DNA of 64,000 bases from Humulus lupulus. Taxonomy: Eukaryota > Streptophyta > Magnoliopsida > Rosales > Cannabaceae. Both the position numbers and the translations under genes were made by a program. Each line of letters starts with the position of its first letter. Position 1 is the stretch's first letter. The notes under the pieces are model-generated. The model was not told the origin of the DNA. It was given only the letters and a program-made list of their open reading frames with translations, and made no database searches. The stretch is from NCBI RefSeq assembly GCF_963169125.1, contig NC_084796.1:83287888-83351887 (forward strand), given 5' to 3'. Below, one piece after another: positions 36,115-46,911 of this stretch.

Positions 36115-36854
36115 GTATGAGGAGAAGAAAGAAGAGACCAGAGAAAGAAAGAAAGAAAGAAAGAGGGAGGCAGCTGTGTTAGGCTAAGATTGTGGAGAGA
36201 GGATAGGATTTCAACTTTTAACATAATAATAATAGTAATACATTATAGTTATATAGACCGAAAGAAACATGTGAGTCTACCATAATAATAATAATAATAT
36301 AGACGGAAAGAAACATGGAGTCTAATATATAATAATTAAATATATTATAATTAACATACCAAAAATTCAGAGGCAAAGAAAGTACACAAAGCAAGCAATT
36401 TAAAAATAACATTCTTAATATCTATTTTTTACTTCTTTTGGTTGAAAATAAAATTTATATATTTAAAAATAATATTGAGCTCCATCATTATCTTTGTGAA
36501 AATGTAGAGTATTTGGATTTACATTTCAATTTTATTCGTAATCAATTAATTACTTTGGGTCAACTCTATCAAATAATTATTTTCTCTATTTTTGAGGTAA
36601 GTCTTTAATTATAGCTTTCATTTATTTTATTTTGGCTTATCGATTGTTGTAATTTATTAATATAATTTTAAAGAATAATTTGTAGAAAAAACATCATATT
36701 TTTTTTTCTTTGTGGCATTTAGATACCCCAATTTTTATTTTCTTGACAGTCGTAGGTTCGTCCTTGTTGAGTGTGAAATAGACACAAATCTAGATTTAAT
36801 TACTTTATGTTTGGTATTCTTATATATGTTTTACACTATATTTTTTATTGTGTA
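36115..36854. other. Interior right of the MITE, no gene recognised
   Basis: A purine-rich (GAAA)n tract at 36128-36170 and (TAA)n at 36281-36298 are present. The short frames here start from non-coding AT-rich DNA and have no recognisable motif. Confidence 0.4.
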
Positions 36855-37345
36855 CTTTCTCTACCAATACTTTTGTAGCAAAAATACTACTACTAGAAAT
36901 ATTTTATTTGCTAGTGACAAAATATGATATAAATTAGTAGCAATAAATTTATATCTACTACCAAAGAATTGATCACTAAATGGGAAAAAAACAAAGATAA
37001 AAGCATATAAAATGCATCAATTTTATATTTGGTGTTAATATTTAATTTTAGCTACCAAAAAATATTGGTAGCTGACAATATAAATATTCTACCAAATATT
37101 ATGGTAGCAGACTTATTTGATATCATTTAATTATAATTTGCCACTAAATCATTTTGCTACCAAAATTTAGTAGCAAATTTATTCATTGGGGCCAATAATA
37201 TTAGCTACCAAAGAACATTGGTAGCTGAAAATATAAATATGCTACCAAAATATTTGGTAGTAGTAATATTTGGTATTGTATGATTAGAATTTACTACTAA
37301 ATCATTTTGCTACCAAAATTTAGTAGCAAAGAACATTGGTAGCTG
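36855..37345. repeat. Right subterminal repeat array, GCTACCAAA/TTTGGTAGC
   Basis: It uses the same motif family as 31020-31460, with about fourteen copies. An internal near-duplicate of roughly 125 bases occurs (the TAGCTACCAAA...TTGGTAGCTGA...AATATAAATAT...CTACCAAA pattern at about 37047-37130 and again at 37202-37290). Confidence 0.7.
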
Positions 37346-38442
37346 AATGTAATGCATGCTAATTGCATACTGTGTGGGTATATGAATGACATGTTATAAT
37401 ATAATGCATGACAAAACAGTAAAGACTTTAATCATAATAAAACATCTATAATAAATAAATAAATACGGGTTGGTAACTATTGGGTATTTTTAGAAAAAAT
37501 TACAACACTTGCAAAATATACATGAAAATGTAACCTAGACTAGCCAAGGCTTGATAAAGAACGTCTTGATCTTGAGCCTTGAGATGTAGTCTTGTTGAGC
37601 CAATGCCACCCTTTTCCATATCAATTTTGAATTATATAACTTTTAATTATTTTAAACAACATTTTAAAATAATTAAACTTTGGGTATTAACATCCAAATA
37701 GTTTCTAAGGCCCAATTTGAATTTGAGTTATTGAATTCAAAAAATTAAATTAAAAGATTTAATTTTAATACATTAAAATTATAATTAAAAATAATTTTAA
37801 TTTTGGATATTTTAAGTAAAACAATTTTAATTATGGAATAGAATAATTAAAATATTTTTAATGAAGAAAAATACTCAAAACTATTTTAATTATCGAAATT
37901 ACCAAATTAAAACCATTTAAATTCAATTTCAAATTTGTAGTTAAATGAATAATTAAAATATTTTAGATAACAACACATTAGGGTTTGCATGACACAAACC
38001 CTAGGTGTGTCATCAAGAAGGGGCGACGACAAGGGGGTGCTTGGCCGGCCACGGTGATGGTGAGCCCACGAGAGGCAACGACGGGGCGGAGACGTACGAC
38101 CAGGCCATGTACGAACGGGGGGAGCACCTCGGGGATCATGCCACGGTGGTTAAGGGTGGTGATGAAATTATCATGCCAAACTATGTTAAATCCAATTACA
38201 ACAATTTTATAATTTACATTTGGAAAAATAAAATTACAAACTTCATATGCCCTAATAATGGCTTACATTTTTCATCTAGAAATTTTAAGAATAATTCCTA
38301 ATCCGAAAAGCACCATTATAAACAACCCTTAAGAATCTATCATCATTAATATAAACATCCATCCATTAAAATATATATCACATATCTTTGTAAAAATGCA
38401 TTGTCTAACACGGTAATTAACAAAATGCAGGGATTAATGACT
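37346..38442 (-). other. copia-Y leader, LTR-proximal part, with a GC-rich island
   Basis: It lies between the CACTA-like DNA and the primer site. Most is AT-rich. A sharply GC-rich island at about 37980-38165 interrupts it, with open frames in two phases (up to 98 codons) and no motif I recognise. It could be captured foreign sequence or an original leader element. Confidence 0.4.
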
Positions 38443-38454
38443 GCTCTTGATACC
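38443..38454 (-). promoter_or_regulatory. copia-Y primer-binding site
   Basis: The minus strand reads GGTATCAAGAGC, close to the complement of the initiator tRNA-Met 3' end (GGTATCAGAGC), three bases from the LTR edge at 38458. It shows that the LTR on the right is the 5' LTR of a minus-strand element. Confidence 0.75.
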
Positions 38455-38457
38455 GTT

Positions 38458-39545
38458 TCTTGGCAAAATATTCAGAGTGCGCAGGGAAATTACATCGTGG
38501 GCCCGTTGATTGACAAAAAAACATTTCCACTGCTCATATAAATAATTTATACGTTCAATAATACATGCAGTAACCATTAATATACAATATTACTAATAAT
38601 ACGACATATATATACATGCCCATACATGTATATATATACATAGATATACACACACACATATACATATATACTCACAACTATATACAACATGCACACCTAT
38701 ACAAATATTTAAGGAAAAAAATGTTTACCTCTTGAAGCCTATCAAGTGTCCTTGAGCCTTTTCGTATAAATAATGATCTTCCTATCCAACGCATTGAGTA
38801 CTTAGACCACGATCTCCCGGAGCGTTGTCTACATCTAAAGATGTGGGTTGGAACATAGAGAACAAATGTTTGTAATTTAGAAATCACAAGTTTTTCTCAA
38901 CACATGAGAACTTAGATTATGGCTTGAGAAATGTTGGAATAATAAGATAAGAAGATGAAGAATTTCTTGTCTGACAAATTAGTGAATCTCTTCTAAATCA
39001 CACACTTTTCACTTATTATCATATAATATATATATATGGGTGCAATCTTAATGGTTACTGCCCATGGATGGTTACTTTAATATTAACCATTTGATTAAGA
39101 TCAATGGTCCATATTTATAGTTGTTAATTAATATTTCTAAAAATAAATTTTGATTTTTTCAAATTATTGGAAGGTTTACCTGATGAAAAACGTGTATTTA
39201 TTATGAAAATATAATATTGTAAATTTTTCATCTTTCAAGTGCATGTCTATTTTTAAATATAGCTAGTGTCTCTCATTGGTTGTAAACAAAATTAATTATG
39301 CCGAAAAAATAACAAAATTCAAAATTAATGTAGAAAAAAATATTTTCGTATTGGTGACTTGCTATACCTAGTCACTATGTTGCCACATCATCATAATTGC
39401 CAGTACCCATCTATGGGTTATATATTATACCATTATTCATAATAATAATGATGATAGGAAGAGATTTAGGTAATATCTAACTTACCAAATTTGAAAATTC
39501 TATTTCCAAATTTTTAACTAAATAAATAAAAATATGGAAAAACCA
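38458..39545 (-). repeat. copia-Y 5' LTR, U5-side piece
   Basis: It is collinear with 25271 onward: TCTTGGCAAAA start (TG decayed to TC), the GTGGGCCCGTTGATT block, (TA)n-rich stretch, and CCTCTTGAAGCCTATCAAG near 38730. A foreign segment lies at 39037-39418. The LTR breaks off near 39545 and resumes at 46912. Confidence 0.75.
39037..39418. mobile_element. Small unclassified insertion in the copia-Y LTR
   Basis: This segment is absent from the sister LTR, where the flanking bases are adjacent (near 25825). Ends GGGTGCAATCTTAATGGTTACTGCCC and (inverted) CCCATAGATGGGTACTGGC share only a weak GG-TACTG-C core, so a non-autonomous DNA transposon is plausible but not shown. No frame. Confidence 0.45.
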
Positions 39546-40939
39546 ATACTGATACTATATCAGTACCACCCGCACGCATGGCATAGTCCTTTGACTATGT
39601 TATGTGTATGGCACTATTCTCATTCAGGGAATGTTGTATGTGACTACCGACATTCCGCTTGAACGATGCCCTTGCCACATGACCCTCAAAATATCAGTTT
39701 GGGATGGAGATAAACTCGCCCACACGCCCCTGCACCTCATGCTAAGGGGCCTCGCTGACACCGTCTTACCCACACAACCCTACGCCTCGCGCCACAGCCT
39801 CATTTCGCATATAGGGGCCTCGCGCTAAAGGTCTCGTGAGGCATAAGCCTCATCTCGCGCCAAGGATGTCGTGGGGTTACGCCGAAGGTGTCGTGGGGTC
39901 ACGCTGAGGGTGTCGCGAGGGTCTTGCGAGGCGCACGCCTTGTCTCGCACCAAGGATGTCGTGTGTTCACACTGATGGTGTCGCAGGGTCACGCCGAGGG
40001 AGTCGCGAGGCGCTCGGCTCATCTCGCATCGACGGTGTCACGGGGTCACGCCGAGGGTGTCGCGGAGTCGCGAAGGTCTTGCGAGGCACAAGCCTCACCT
40101 ACAGAGCAACTCGTATTGTCACAAGGGTTTCGCAAGGTCATCCTACACTCCTATTGACGCATCTTGTGCTGATTGTGTTGCGAGGCACATGCCCACCTAT
40201 GATGCCATACCTTGCGCAAAGAATATGAGCCTAGGGTCGAGAGGACCCTCTTGTATCATTTTCATAGGGCCATCTCGTGAGTTCCTTGATTGCCAAGCAT
40301 CTTGGAATAAGATATAAGGATTTCAACACTTGAAGCCCTTGGGAATAAGGTACCTTGCGAGGGTGAAAACCTGTGACTCGAGGAGATCGTACAAGTACGG
40401 AATGCACCTACAAACCAAGATGAGTTTTAGTACAGACACGATGTACATGCCAAACATGTAGTTGTCATACGAGAAAGGTACCTGATGTGATCCTCATCAG
40501 CCAATCTCTGACACTCGTACTAAACAAGTAGTGGAGGTACATCCAGGTACTGAAGTTTAGGTGCTCCAACAAACACTCGGCATGTACTAAAACCGACCAC
40601 CACGCTCCTGGCACCACTACCACCTGTAAACTGCATATTTAAGGTCGTGTTCCTAGGGACCACAATGTAATAAGAGTCATTAGTGGTCTACTATAAATAT
40701 GACATCCCTTCATCTGAGAAAAGGGGGAATTTTTTGGGAGAATTTCATAACCACCAATTGTTAATGGAAATAGACACTCTACATTATCTCTATATTTGAT
40801 TCTAATATTTTAGCATTTACATTTTGTTTTCTTGAAATCATAAGAAAGTTTTCTTGAAGTTCATTTGATATAAATCTACTTCTTTTACAACTCACGAAGT
40901 TCTTGATCTAACTTAGTTGACGAGTTCTTATCGTCAATA
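39546..40939 (+). repeat. Tat-3 5' LTR with GC-rich tandem motifs
   Basis: The right part (40080-40939) is repeated at 46105-46911. The left part (39830-40080) is a degenerate tandem array of GGTGTCGCGAGG and GGTCACGCCGAG-like units of about 20 bases, very GC- and CpG-rich compared with its surroundings. A TATA-like CTATAAATA lies near 40692. The short frames inside are by-products of the repeat. Confidence 0.75.
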
Positions 40940-40941
40940 GT

Positions 40942-40959
40942 TTGGCACCGTCTGTGGGA
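40942..40959 (+). promoter_or_regulatory. Tat-3 primer-binding site
   Basis: TTGGCACCGTCTGTGGGA starts two bases after the LTR. It is the site form I know from Tat-lineage elements (TGGCGCCGTCTGTGGGAA). The exact tRNA is not assigned. Confidence 0.7.
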
Positions 40960-41007
40960 AGGATAAGTTCCAAACCACTGTTCTTCCATTGATTCTGGTA
41001 GAGAAAT

Positions 41008-42399
41008 ATGCCAAGATGCTCTAAGCGATTGGGAGAACGAAGAGAGGTTGAGGTCCACCTCGACGGAGATCAGTTGAAGGCATCCTTGAAGAATCCTTCG
41101 CCACCCAAAAATGTGGATGCACCAAAGGAGCCCATGGTTCCTGGAGATGAAAGGGAGGCTTAATCCCTAGCTGTCTAGCCTGATGAAAACCATCCAAGGC
41201 CATCGGCTGCTGCCGCGAAAAAGGCCAGAGAGTTTCCACCCACAAGGCCACCTTAGATGTCGAACTCCGACCGGCAAGATCCGGGTCCATCGACACACCA
41301 GCTAGATAAGAGTCCCTTAGTACATTCCATAAGCTCGAGGTCTAGGTCTCGATTTTACAAAGAGGAGATATGTGAGTTACGCCGAAAGAACCAAAGGCTA
41401 GAAACCACCTTCGAAAATATGCAAGAGGTCTTGAACAGCCTGCTACAAGGAAAATCAAGCGTGCCTCTTCCCAGACAAAAGGAGAAAGGCAAAGAAGGTT
41501 GAGAAACCACAATCCCTTTGGAGAGTGGGAGGACTCGACTCCCCACTAGTAATACCCCTCGGACAAAGCAGCATGAATCTCCCGGACAGGTGAAGCATCC
41601 CCAGAGGCAAAGACAGAAGAACAACGCTAAACCTCATAATGAAGTTGAAGTCTCTTCAAGGGAAACACCCTCAGACTTATGGGAAGAACTCAATAAGAAA
41701 AGGAAGAACGAGCGGACTACACCTCCTATGCCTCCCCAGGAAGACAAAAGGAAAGGAAAGGCTAACCCATCCAACTTGAGAGACTCCTTGAACAAAAGGA
41801 GACAAGACCTATACATCGAAATGCGGAGCTTCTGGAGCAAGATAATCACCGTGTTTGGAGGGCAAGCAGTCGACGACGAGTTCGATTATGAATCACTCTT
41901 AATTAGGGAAATCCAAGCTGTTCAGCTCCCAGCCAACTTCAAAGAGCCTTACGTGACCCCTTATGAAGGAAATACGGATCCCAAATACTATCTGGACGTG
42001 TTCAACGACCTAATAAAATTAAGAGGAATTAATAGGAGGGCTAGATGCCACTGCTTTGCTGTCATGTTAAAGGGACCTGGGTACAAATGGTTCAAAAGAC
42101 TCCGGCCAGGGTCCATCAGGTCTTGGCAACAATTTTCTGATGAAATTCTCCAACAACATCATGCTTTGCGTGATTACACTATGCCAAACACTAGCCTCGC
42201 TAACGTGAAACAAGGAGAAAATGAGAGTATAAAGAGCTCTATCCAAACGTTCAATATGGAGGCAGCCAAAGTAGGAAGCTTGACCTGTGGAGAATTAAAA
42301 ATGGCCATTACGGTCGAAGTACGCTCGGGTAGTAAGTTGTCGGATAACATGCTTAAGACAGAGGTCCCTGACTTAGACAATTTCTACAAACGGACATAG
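41008..42399 (+). pseudogene. Tat-3 gag
   Basis: A single frame runs from ATG 41008 to TAG 42397-42399, with in-frame stops near 41161, 41176, 41252 and 41500. The N-terminal half is charged and disordered, with a coiled-coil-like stretch near 41365-41440. The gag capsid core is at about 41940-42380 (VTPYEGNTDPKYYLDVF, W-F-K-R-L-R-P-G-S-I, F-S-D-E). The zinc-knuckle region after 42400 is disrupted by a duplicated CTCACCACGGGCA block. Confidence 0.8.
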
Positions 42400-43195
42400 A
42401 AATATATTCGTGTCGAAGATTGTGACGAGCGGCTTAAGGAGTAACCTCACCACGGGCACGAGATGTAGTACCCTCACCATCTTCATCGAAGAGGTTATAC
42501 GTCCGCAAAGAAAACCAAAAACTAAAATAAGGATTACCCTCACCACGGGCATGAGATGTAGCCCCAGAGGTGCAAGGAGAAGTTAGGACCATCTTTGGAG
42601 GGCCAGGGTTTGGAGGCGAATCAAGGAAGGGGCGAGACAGGTATGCCAGGGAAGCCTGGCGAAGTCCACCTCCATGCATCTTAAGTTTGGAGCAATCCCC
42701 CCCGAAGATTTTTAAGAGGGAGAATGACTCAATAACCTTCGCCGAAGGAGATGCACGAGGTGTGCATTTCCCTCACAATGATCCCTTGGTGTTGACTGTA
42801 CAACTTGCTAACATGAGGGTGCATTAGGTCATGGTGGACAATGGAAGCTCCGTAGACATCCTGTATCGCCCAGCTTTAGAGAAAATGGGACTAAACATCA
42901 GGCACCTAAAGCGCTGCAATACCTCCCTGTATGGATTTACAGGAGATTCAATATAGCCCATAGGTGCAATTGAGTTAGCCCTCACCATGGGAGAACAAAC
43001 TAGACAAACCACTATAATGGAAAAATTTGTCGTGGTAGACTGCGCCTCGGCCTTCAATGTGGCATTAGGAAGACCCTCCCTAAGAGAATTGAAGGCGATA
43101 ACCTCAGTATATCACTTGGCCATAAAATTCATGAGTCTTGGGGGGATAGCGAGCATGAAAGTGGAGCAGAAGCATCCCTTCGGACAGCCATAAAA
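42400..43195 (+). pseudogene. Tat-3 protease region
   Basis: After a rearranged stretch with two copies of an 18-base CTCACCACGGGCAYGAGA block (about 42447 and 42538), the frame shows I-T-F-A-E-G-D-A near 42735, the active site VDNGSS at about 42836-42853, and LGRPSLRELKAITS near 43065-43105. Asn after the catalytic Asp is common in Tat proteases. TAG stops lie near 42826 and 42955. Confidence 0.75.
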
Positions 43196-44745
43196 CCGTC
43201 GGTGCCTATGAAAATGGTAGTACATGGAAGCACAAACCCACACGAATTGGACCCGCGGATCACATAGGAACCCAGGGTCAAGCCAGTAGAGGAGTTGGAA
43301 GAGGTCACAGTTATGAATGAGTCGTTGAGGAAGTTGAATGTAAGGAGAAACCTTCTAGATATCATGAAGGTAAAGCTAGTAGAATTTCTATAAGTTAATC
43401 TCGATGTATTCACCTAGAGTCACGAGGACATGGTGGGGATAGACCCATCAATCATGGGCCATCACTTGAACATTGACCACTAAGCAAGACTTGTGAGGCG
43501 GAAAAGGAGGGTGCTAGATTCAGAAAGATACGTGACCCTGAAAGAAAAAGTTGACAAGTTGAAGGCAAACAAGTTTATCAGAGAAGCATTCTACCCAGTA
43601 TGGGTATCCAACCAAGTTTTAGTCCCGAAGCCCAATGGAAAGTGGAGGACTTGCGTGGATTTTACTAACCTCAATAAAGCCTGCCCTAAGAACATTTTCC
43701 TACTTCCTAGGATAGATCAGTTAGTAGATGGCATGGCTGGGCATGAGCTACTTAGCTTCATGAATGCCTATTCCGGGTACAATCAAATAACCATGAACTC
43801 AGCCGATGAGGAGGACACTTCATTTGTAACAGACAAGGGGAATTATTGCTACAAGGTGATGTCTTAAGGGTTAAAGAATGCAGGTGCTACTTATTAAAGG
43901 TTGGAAAACAGAATGTTTGCAAATCAGATAGGAAGAAATATGGAAGTATATGTAGATGATATGTTGGTAAACACAAGGAGGGCAGAAGAGCTCACAAGCA
44001 ACCTCAGTGAGTTGTTTCACACCCTCTGAAAATTTAGAATGAAGCTAAACCCGCTCAAGTGCACCTTTGGAGTTTCATCAGAGAAGTTCCTTGGTTTTAT
44101 GGTGAATTCTCGAGGTATTTAGGCCAATCCTCAAAAAATCAAGGCATTATTGGAAATGAGCCCACCGCGAAACAAGAAGGAGGTGCAATGCTTAACAAGG
44201 AAAGTAGCAACTCTCAATAGGTTCATCTCCAAATCCACTGACAAGTGCCTACCTTTCTTCAACATCGTAATGGGAACAAAATGTTCGCGTGCGATGAAGA
44301 TTGTCAGGAAGAATTCGCTAAGCTAAAGGAACACCTTGGAAAACCACCCCTTTTGGCTAAGCCAAAAAAAGGCTAAAGATTGTACCTGTTCTTAGCAGTG
44401 TTATAGCAAGATATAAGCACCACCCTGGTCAAAGGAGAAGCATTAGCAGCCCATATACTATGTCAGTAAGCGGTTGGAAGACGCAGAAACCCGGTACCCA
44501 GAAATAGAAAGTTAGCATATGCCTTGATAGTGGCTTAGCGAATGTTGAGGCCCTATTTTCATGCTCATACTATTGAAGTGCTCACCAACACCCATTTGCG
44601 TCAAGTCTTGCTCAAACAGGAGACTTCAAGAATGTTGTTAAAATGGTCAATTGAGTTAAGTCAGTTTGACATCATTTATACCCCAAGGACCTTGGTCAAC
44701 GGGCAAGTACTTGCAGATTTTATAGTTAAGTTTGCCTACTGACCC
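43196..44745 (+). pseudogene. Tat-3 reverse transcriptase and RNase H
   Basis: RT spans about 43490-44250: WRTCVDF near 43645, LLPRIDQLVD near 43700, YSGYNQI near 43770, YVDD at 43948-43959 and FLGFMV near 44090. TAA or TAG stops occur near 43866, 43897 and 44029. The tether and early RNase H (44260-44520) are frameshifted. The RNase H end (LRPYFHAHTIEVLT, then VNGQVLADF) is open at 44542-44742. Confidence 0.82.
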
Positions 44746-45300
44746 CATGAGGAGGGAGAAATATAATAGAATGAACTAATGTGCAGGGGGAAAAATAGCC
44801 TGAGGAATGGAGCCTCCTTGTGGACAGGGCATCCAATGAAGGAGGAACCGGCGCTGGCGTAGTAATGACGGGACCTGAGGGACATAAGATGTAATTTGCA
44901 TTAAGATTCAGATTTCAAGCTTCCAACAACGAAGCAGAATACGAAGCACTCCTGGTTGGCTTGCGATTAGCCAGGGAGCTGATGGTAACACATTTGCATT
45001 TCTTTAGTGACTCACAGTTAGTAGTATTTCAGGTGAAGGGCGAATATTAAGCTAGAGGCCAAAAAATGGCTGCATACTTGGCCAAAGTAAATTGGTATTT
45101 GGATCAGTTTGAAAAATACACCATAGAACAAATCCCAAGAGAGCAAAACACGAATGACGATGCTCTCGCAAAACTTGCCTCTACTCGAGGCGAAGACACG
45201 CTTGAGTCCATCCCTATCGAATACCTCTCTAGACCAATCATAGCAGAAAATGAGGTTCACATGGTCAATACTCCCGAGGAGTAATGGTCCACACCCATCT
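44746..45300 (+). pseudogene. Tat-3 second RNase H (archaeal type)
   Basis: G-G-T-G-A-G-V-V-M near 44845, ASNNEAEYEALL near 44925, FFSDSQLVV near 45000 and DDALAKLAST near 45157 show the domain in order. TAA/TAG stops near 44891 and 45049 interrupt it. It confirms Tat lineage. Confidence 0.82.
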
Positions 45301-46068
45301 TGAGGTACTTAAGTGATGGAACGTTTCCTTTGGACAAAAAAGACAACCGTAAGCTAATTTACAAAGCTGCCCAATACACCCTAGTAGATGGTGTTTTGTA
45401 TAAAAGAGGCTTCTCCACCCCGCTCCTACGGTGTATAGACAAGGGGAAGGCTTTGAAGGTTCTGCAAGAGATAAACAAAGGAGAGTGTGGAAATCATGCT
45501 GAGGGCAATCCACCGCAAAAAAGGCCATACGACAGGGGTATTATTAGCCTACCATTGAAAAGGACGCGAGTGATTTTGCGAGAAGATGTGACAAGGGCCA
45601 ACGACATGCGAATTACCCCAGCAGTCACCAAATGAGCTGGTGAGCATGACCAGTCCATAGCCCTTTGCTGTGTGGGGGATTGACTGGGTTGGCGCGTTAC
45701 CAACACGAAGGGGAGGTACAAAGTACACTATTGTAGTTGTCGATTACTTTACTAAATGGGTGGAAGCAGTGACTCTAGTCAACATAACGGCTAAGAAAAT
45801 CACCACCTTTGTGAACAAATTTATCATCTGCAGGTATGGCGTACCCTACAGGATAATCTCTGACAATGGGACCCAGTTTGAAGGAGGGTTATTTGATGAA
45901 TATTGCAGAGAAAAGGAGATCAAGAGGAGTTTCTCTGCTGTAGTGCACCCGCAAGCCAATGGACAAGTGGAGGCCATCAACAAGACCCTAAAAAGGAACC
46001 TGAAAACAAAATTGGAGAAGTTGAAAGGAGCCTGTGTCGAAGAACTGCCCAATGTGCTTTGGGTGGCG
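45301..46068 (+). pseudogene. Tat-3 integrase, truncated
   Basis: The zinc domain at 45300-45600 is frameshifted after G-N-H-A-E-G. The catalytic core at 45670-46068 is open, with all three acidic residues present (WGID near 45673, SDNG near 45860, and VEA after ANGQ near 45970). After L-P-N-V-L-W the frame runs straight into LTR sequence at about 46069, so the C-terminal domain was lost in a deletion that also removed the start of the 3' LTR. Confidence 0.82.
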
Positions 46069-46911
46069 CGGAGTCGCGCCGAGGGAGTCGCAAGGGTATT
46101 GCGAGGCGTACACCTCGCCTACGGAGCCACAGTTCATAGAAAGGGTTTTGCAAGGCCATCCTACACACTTATTGTCGCATCTCGTGCTGACTGTGTCGCG
46201 AGGCACATGGCCGCCTATGATATCATACCTTGAGCCAAGAATATGCTCCTAGGGTTGAGAGGCCCCTCTCGTCTCATTTTTATAGGGCCATCTCGTGAAG
46301 TCCTTGATTGCTTGGCATTTGGGAATAACATATAAGGATTTCAACACTTGAAGCCCTTGGGAATAAGGTACCTTGTGAGGGTGAAAACCTATGACTCGAG
46401 GAGTACGGACACGATTTACACGCCAGAAAAGTAGTGGTCGTACGAATAAGGTACCTGATGTAGTCCTCATCTGCCAATCTCTGACACTCGTACTAAACAA
46501 GTAATGGAGGTACATCCAGGTACTGAAGTTGAGGTGCTCTAACAAACTCTCGGCATGTACTAGAACCGACCACCATGCTCTTGGCACCACTACCACCTGC
46601 AAACTGCATATATAAGGACGTGTCTCCAGGGACCACAATGTACTAATAGTCATTAGTGCTCTACAATAAATATGACCTCCCTTCATCTGAGAAAGGGGGG
46701 ATTTTTATGGAGAATTTTGTAACCACTCATTGTTAATGGAAATAGACACTCTACATTTTCTCTATTTTTCATTCTAAAATTTTGGAATTTATATTTTGGT
46801 TTCTTGAAATCATAAGACCGTTTACTTGAAGTTCATTTGATTTAAATCTACTTCTTTTACAACTCACGAAGTTCTAGATCTAACTTAGTGGATGAGTTCT
46901 TACCGTCAACA
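46069..46911 (+). repeat. Tat-3 3' LTR, 5'-truncated
   Basis: It is collinear with 40060-40939 and ends CCGTCAACA. It starts inside the GC-rich array (GTCGCGCCGAGGGAGTCGC) directly fused to integrase. The bases after the LTR, TTGCA, should be the right target duplication; I could not find the left partner. Confidence 0.8.

Larger units (their letters stand above)
31009..37345. mobile_element. CACTA-like DNA transposon remnant
   Basis: Two clusters of short inverted motifs, TAGCTACCAAA and TTTGGTAGC, bound a 5.4-kb interior. Such subterminal arrays are typical of plant CACTA (En/Spm) elements. The left end near 31009 (CATTCCTAAGAAAAAAG) resembles a decayed CACTACAAGAAAA terminus, and ACTACTACTAGAAATA near 36885 resembles a second terminus in the same orientation. 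No intact CACTA end or 3-base duplication is visible, and I recognise no transposase. It may be two nested or truncated copies. Confidence 0.5.
39546..46911 (+). mobile_element. Tat-3: plus-strand Tat-lineage gypsy element
   Basis: The order is 5' LTR, primer site, gag, protease, RT, RNase H, second RNase H, integrase and a truncated 3' LTR. Shared LTR ends (GTCAATA at 40939 and GTCAACA at 46911) define the right borders. The left border is uncertain (39546-39600). The integrase C-terminus, the whole 3' non-coding region and the 3' LTR start are deleted. If Tat-3 ever had an antisense gene like that of Tat-1, it is gone. Confidence 0.8.

Noticed and set aside
35870..36224. Frames of 81 and 102 codons
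   Set aside because: They lie in the arms of the hAT MITE and are translations of the ACCG/CGGT repeats.
37985..38301. Gene candidate in the GC-rich island
   Set aside because: Two phases are open, there is no recognisable motif, and the frame runs into AT-rich DNA. Kept only as a finding.
39604..40317. Overlapping open frames on both strands in the GC-rich region
   Set aside because: They come from CpG-rich tandem motifs in the Tat-3 LTR. The same motifs give shifting frames in other copies.
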